A DNA stretch of 64,000 nt from the NCBI GenBank assembly GCA_037013685.1, contig CM072886.1, positions 372,001-436,000 on the forward strand, written 5' to 3'. This DNA is from Acridotheres tristis (Eukaryota; Chordata; Aves; Passeriformes; Sturnidae). Positions within the stretch are counted from its first letter, which is position 1, and each line of letters begins with the position of its first letter. The notes under the pieces were generated by a model. That model saw nothing but the letters and a program-made list of their open reading frames with translations, searched no databases and was not told where the DNA came from. The position numbers and the translations under genes were made by a program. Positions 56,938-64,000 of the stretch are shown here, piece by piece.

Positions 56938-57358
56938 GTAAAATTAAAATAAATTAAAATTAAAATGGAAATTAAAATTAAAATTAAAGTTAAAATTAAA
57001 ATTAAAATTAAAGTTAAAATTAAAATTAAAATTGAAATAGAAATTAAAATTAAAATTGAAATAGAAATTGAAATTAAAGTTAAAATTAAAATTAAAATTA
57101 AAATTGAAATAGAAATAGAAATTAAAATTAAAATTAAAATTAAAATTGAAATTAAAATTAAAGTTAAAATTAAAATTGAAATTGAAATTAAAATTAAAGT
57201 TAAAATTAAAATTAAGATTGAAATTAAAATTAAAGGTAAAATTAAAATTGAAATTGAAATTAAAATTAAAGTTAAAATTAAAATTAAGATTAAAATTAAA
57301 ATTAAAATTAAAGTTAAAATTAAAATTAAAATTGAAATTAAAATTAAAATTTAAAAAG
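56938..57358. repeat. (AAATTA)n-type hexanucleotide array
   Basis: About 70 six-base units of aattaa, with attgaa, agttaa and atagaa variants. Because the period is a multiple of three and lacks stops, it gives long false reading frames on both strands. Confidence 0.97.
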
Positions 57359-57713
57359 TTAAAAATGAGATGCAACAGCTCCCAGTGGGCTTGGATTTTC
57401 TAATTCTCAGCTGGTTGGAACAAAATTATAAATCTGTGAGACAAAAGTTTTTTCTTGCGTTATTCTTTCTTTTTCAGTGAAAAGGCAAAACAAAATCAGC
57501 AAAAATCAAACTAACAACACAGAAAAGGGCTCGTTTCACGTAATTCCGTTAATATTTGCTCTGCCAACAAGCTGCTCCCGATGAAAACACAAACAAATCA
57601 CCAAAATCAATAAACTGATAACGGGAGTGATGGGGGGCAGTTAAAGTCTCATCGGCCTCGGAGCTTCCTGGAAAAAGAAAAGTGAAAGCTCGACCTGCTA
57701 CAGATCGTTATTA
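57359..57713. other. AT-rich unique sequence
   Basis: No gene or known repeat recognised; ordinary mixed sequence between two microsatellites. Confidence 0.3.
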
Positions 57714-57980
57714 AAAAACAAAATAATAATAAAAATAATAAAAAAAGGAATAAAAATAAAAATAATAAAAAATAAAAATAAAAATAATTTTTAAATGAAT
57801 AAAAATAAAAATAAAAAGGAATAAAAATAAAAATAATAAAAAATAAAAATAATAAATAATAAAAATAATAAAAAAACAAAAATAATAAAATAATAAAATA
57901 ATAAAAAAGGAATAAAAATAAAAATAAAAAAACCCTAAAAATAAAAATAAAAATAATAAAAAAAATTTAAAAAGGAATAA
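57714..57980. repeat. (AATAAA)n / (AAAAT)n microsatellite
   Basis: Imperfect aataataaaaat and aataaaaataaa units, with poly(A) runs. Confidence 0.9.
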
Positions 57981-58109
57981 TCCTGGCCTGGGTCTGCTCC
58001 CCACTCTGGGTTTGACTGCCAGCCCTGCTGGCCCACACTGATTCTACAACCCCAGCTCCAAATGACATTTTATCATATATATGATGTTTATATATTATTA
58101 TATCATATA

Positions 58110-58248
58110 TAGAATAGGATAGGATAGGATAGGATAGGATAGGATAGGATAGGATAGAATAGAATAGAATAGAATAGAATAGAATAGAATAGAATAGAAT
58201 AGAATAGAATAGAATAGAATAGAATAGAATAGAATAGAACAGAATAAT
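58110..58248. repeat. (AGGAT)n then (AGAAT)n pentamer array
   Basis: About nine aggat units (58114-58155) change without a break to about eighteen agaat units. It is flanked by tatatgat-rich sequence on both sides. Confidence 0.97.
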
Positions 58249-58598
58249 GAGAATATATTATTCTATATGATATCTCTATTATTCCATATATTGCAGATTT
58301 GAAGCCTTCCTGCCGAGCCTGCTCTGGGTTTCTGTCTCAGGGGCAGGAGCTGCTGTGGGTGCCTGAGCCGTTCTTTGTTTGCAGGGCCACACCAGGCTCA
58401 GAGTCCCAGGCTACAAAGTTTGTGCTAAAGGCACATTTTAATTGGCAGGGCCCCAATGAAAGCAGCAGCAGCTCCTGGTGTAAAGTCCTGAGCCGAGGCT
58501 GGGCCTGGGGCAGTCTGCAGAGGCTCAAACTCCCCGGGGATTTTCTTCTTTTCTTCTTTTTCTTTTCTTCTTTTTCTTCCTCCTCTTCTTCCATGTGA

Positions 58599-58631
<33 letters not shown>

Positions 58632-59130
58632 AAGAAGAGAGATGTCTCGCTCCAATCACGGATTTTTATTTACAAATTACCCAGTGAGCTGAAAACACGA
58701 ACCTGAAGCATTTCTTCTAAACCTTTTAGAATTCTGGTTTATAACACAAAAGTTCAGGTATAATCTGCACGTATGGCCTCACCGGTTCTATCTGAAAAAT
58801 GTAAACAATATTCTTTCTGTATTTTTGTTATGTCTGGGACTGTGCTCGGGAGCTCTCACTGCAGCTTGTTTTTGAAACTTGTTTTTCACACTCAGTTCTA
58901 AGGCTTTTGCTCTTTAAGGCATTTAAAACATATTCTTACTTAAACTTACTCAAAACTTAAGCTTACACCTCTATTTCATACACTTAATGTATGAGTGGCT
59001 TAATATACTTTACTTTATCTAAAGGTTTGAATTCGATTTCTGCATTCTGATCTCAAGATCTCTGAGCACCCAAATTTCCAAGCAGATCTCTCCCAGCCAG
59101 GGGTTGAGGCCCGCACAGAAATTCCCGTTC
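58249..59130. other. Unassigned intermediate-GC block
   Basis: No coding sequence recognised. It includes (ttttctt)n near 58545-58590, (gat)n then (ggt)n at 58597-58632, and about 500 bases of unique sequence at 58640-59110 whose composition differs from everything around it. It could be a fragment of an interspersed element such as a solo LTR, but I see no matching terminal repeats and do not assign it. Confidence 0.25.
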
Positions 59131-59456
59131 CGCCGCTGTTTTCCTCATTTCCATTTGTTACTGGGTGTAACAAAGCGCTGTTCCCTTCCTCCCTGCCGCT
59201 CCCACTCGGCTTCTCTTTTATAATATATGTATATCACATATAATAGATGTATATTAATACATGCACATCCAGGCCCTGCCTCCCTCCCGAGCTCAGCTCC
59301 AGGAACGGAATTCCCGAATTTTTTATTCCCCAAGCCCCGCGTCCTTGAAGGCACCTCAGCATCTCAACCCCCCGCGTGATCCCGGCTCGGGTCTAATTTC
59401 AGGAATTTAATTGGGAAAATGTCTTCTCCCGGCCTCGTGATTTTATCTGAAAGGGA

Positions 59457-59516
59457 AAAAAAAAAAAAAAAAAAAAAAAAAAAGGAGAGAGAGAGAGAAG
59501 GAGAGAGAGAAAGGAA
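59457..59516. repeat. Poly(A) followed by (GA)n
   Basis: About 27 A residues followed by gagaga repeats, the layout of a retroposed tail followed by a microsatellite, but no source element is recognised beside it. Confidence 0.9.
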
Positions 59517-59809
59517 ATTCGGGGAATTGGGGAATTTTCCTGGCTGAGTGCCGAGCACAAAGGCGCCTCCCCCTCCCTGTCCCGACCCCGTTCCTGCCGC
59601 TCCTCCACGTGCGCTCCCGGCACGTTGAACTGGGACAGCCCAAAAAAAGGCACCGGGGCGCTGTCACAGCCGGGGGTGGCAGGGAGGTGGCAGGGAGGTG
59701 ACAGGGTGACACTGGCACGGGCTGGGAATGCTGCGAGCAGCCCCAGCTGGCACCAGGGGGGCATTAGGTGGGATCTGGGGAATATTCGGGGAATATCTGG
59801 GGGATATTC

Positions 59810-59895
59810 CTCCTGTCCAGCTCCGGGGGATTTAAAAGCCGTGCGGATGTGGCACCTGGGGACATTGCCAGTGGTGGCCCTGGGGGACAGGCGAC
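59810..59895 (+). mobile_element. CR1 LINE 3' fragment
   Basis: gatttaaaagccgtgcggat followed by gtggcacctggggacattg, then ggtggccctgg, matching the CR1 3' end and the larger copy at 43330-43400. Confidence 0.65.
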
Positions 59896-60439
59896 CCGGG
59901 GGTTTCCGTGGCTCCGTGCTGTCCCAGTTTCCCCGGCACGTCCCGCCCTCGCTCCCAGCTCTGGGGGCAGCTGGGTGGGGAGTGTGTCCCCGTCCCCACG
60001 GGAACGTCACCATCTGTCCCCGCTCGGTGACACCCGCCCGGGGCCGCTCCCAGCGCTCCCAGTGCCTCCAGCTCACTGGGGAGGGAGGGAAATTCCCCTG
60101 AGGGGGCTGTGGGGCTGGGCCAGCCGAACTGGGCCGAACTGGGAGCAGCTGAGGGGCTGCTGGTGCCCCCTCCCCAACCTCATTTGCATCTTTTACTCAT
60201 TTCCACGTTGACGCAGATTTTTGGCGTTTGGGGGAGTGGGGACACGGGCGGGACACGCGGTGGCTCCTGCTGCCACAAGAGCCCGGCCATGGCTCAGCGT
60301 CCTTCCTCCCTCCCTTCCTCTTCCTCCCTCCCTGCCCTTCCTCCTAAGTAAAAAGAATAAATAGAATGGAAATAAATAGAATTAAATGGAAGAACAGAAT
60401 GGGGTAGGAGAACTGGACTAAGCAGAAGAGAACAACTGG

Positions 60440-60635
60440 AATAATGAAAAAGAAAAGAGAAAAGAAAAGAAAAGAAAAGAAAAGAAAAGAAAAGAAAAGA
60501 AAAGAAAAGAAAAGAAAAGAAAAGAAAAGAAAAGAAAAGAAAAGAAAAGAAAAGAAAAGAAAAGAAAAGAAAAGAAAAGAAGAAAAGGAAAAGAAAAGAG
60601 AAAAGAAAAGAGAAAAGAGAAGAGAGGATAAAATA
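60440..60635. repeat. (AAAAG)n microsatellite
   Basis: About 30 near-perfect aaaag units at 60450-60590, degenerating to gagaaaag afterwards. Confidence 0.98.
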
Positions 60636-60734
60636 AAACAGAATAATAAATGACAAATTGAAAATTGAAAATAAACAGGCTTTAAGAAACTTCTGGTTTT
60701 AAATACAAACACGGGGCAGGGCACTGGGAGGGAT

Positions 60735-61165
60735 TGGGAAATGCCCCACAGGGACATTCCAGGACCCAAAGGTACTTCGGTGTTTGAAGAGAACGGGGAA
60801 AAACATCCCAGAGGGATTTTCCAAGTTCCAAAGATGCCTCAAGGCTACAGGTGACATGGAGAAGCATCCCTGGGGGTTTCGAAGGTGCAAAGGTAACCCG
60901 GAGAACCATCCCACAGGGATTTTCCAGGGTCTGGGGGAACTGGGAAGCACCGGAGGACATCTCAAGGTCCAAAGGGACACGGAAAAGTGTCCTGGACAGA
61001 TTTCCCGAGATGCGAAAGGCACGTGAAGAAACGTCCCGGAGAGATTCCCAAGGTCCAGAAGGACACGGGAAACATCCCAGATAATTTAGGATCCAAAGGG
61101 AACACGGAGACACATCCCGGACGGATTCCCAAGGTCCGGAGGGACACGGAGCAGCCCCAGAACGC
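60735..61165. repeat. 48-base-type minisatellite downstream of the zinc-finger gene
   Basis: About nine imperfect units: gagaaacatcccagagggat, ttcccaaggtccaaagggac and acgg. It lies just past the stop codon of the zinc-finger gene and may be in its 3' UTR. Confidence 0.8.
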
Positions 61166-61269
61166 TTCCAGAAGCCTCGGGGGGCTCGTGGCCCTGGGGG
61201 TGGGCCGGGGTGGCCGCGGCTCTGGCCAGGTCACATCCACCGGACACCGGGACGACCCCGGCCCCGCGG

Positions 61270-63682
<2,413 letters not shown>

Positions 63683-64000
63683 GGCCGGGCGGGGCCCGAT
63701 GGCGGCGGCGGAAGGGGCTGGGCTGGGCTGGAGGGGGAAGGGCGCCGGAACCGGCTCTGGAGGGCTCCGAGGGGTCCCCGGGCGAGGCGGGGGTCTCTGC
63801 TGGGTGCCGGGATCCAGCCCCACTCGCCCCCCCCCCCCCCACGCTAGCGACACCCACCCCCCAAAAGGATCTCCCCGGGGCACGGCCCCCGCCCGGGATT
63901 ACCCCCCTAAATCATGAGGAACCGCCCTGGACACTCCGGGATTTGGGACCCCCGGCTGGAGAGAGAATCCCAACCCCGAGGGTCCCACACCGCAGGATCC
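63683..64000 (-). promoter_or_regulatory. 5' flank of the KRAB zinc-finger gene
   Basis: GC-rich 5' UTR and presumed promoter, no TATA box seen. A run of 13 C residues lies at about 63829-63841. No other gene is seen up to the window edge. Confidence 0.4.

Noticed and set aside
56944..57403. Frames of Asn-Phe or Lys-Ile repeats on both strands
   Set aside because: Translation of the hexanucleotide array.
58249..59130. Solo LTR of an endogenous retrovirus
   Set aside because: Composition is suggestive, but I see no terminal repeat, target-site duplication, primer-binding site or coding remnant; left unassigned.

Overview
The window is vertebrate nuclear DNA, almost certainly from a bird and probably a songbird. 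It is very GC-rich with short introns crowded by tandem repeats, as in avian microchromosomes. It carries a CR1 LINE 3' end, and its gene order matches human 7q36.1 in reverse: ABCB8 (-), ATG9B (+), NOS3 (-), KCNH2 (+), AOC1 (-). The songbird call rests on the look of the CR1 copies and is weaker than the bird call.

Layout. 1-3322: 5' part of ABCB8, a mitochondrial half-transporter; the gene leaves the window inside the Walker A region. 3323-5208: GC-rich head-to-head spacer shared with ATG9B. 5209-10131: complete ATG9B, 13 coding exons, including an AT-AC (U12-type) intron. 10132-11067: tail-to-tail spacer. 11068-22000: complete NOS3 (endothelial nitric oxide synthase), 26 coding exons. 22001-26064: spacer filled by a series of unrelated low-complexity arrays, ending in the KCNH2 promoter. 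26065-47579: KCNH2 (ERG1 potassium channel), 15 exons, plus the conserved alternative first exon 1b at 34500. 49491-53082: AOC1 (diamine oxidase), four coding exons. 53083-61269: a spacer that switches abruptly near 54250 from GC-rich to A-rich DNA and holds an apparently undescribed satellite-like array and several microsatellites. 61270-63682: a KRAB zinc-finger gene whose C-terminus is a long Arg/Asp tail encoded by a minisatellite.

All gene models were built by hand from splice signals and reading phase. The phases close exactly in every gene except at two places, each a single extra base in a long homopolymer: a G10 run in NOS3 exon 7 and a C11 run in KCNH2 exon 15. The rest of both proteins is intact, so these look like assembly errors, though only other data can prove it.

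The most unusual signal is a recurring structure: introns carry decayed or near-perfect copies of the edge of the neighbouring exon together with its splice site. I found it in ABCB8 (exon 5), ATG9B (exons 5, 6), NOS3 (exons 16, 17) and KCNH2 (exons 2, 4, 5, 7, 8 on both sides, 10). The copies create decoy donors and acceptors, some in frame. A second point of interest is the presence of a complete, regulation-competent NOS3 in a bird, a gene often missing from avian assemblies.

Functionally the genes are neighbours by ancient synteny, not one pathway. The nearest thing to a functional link is ATG9B and NOS3, whose mammalian transcripts overlap antisense; here they converge but their poly(A) signals are about 370 bp apart.
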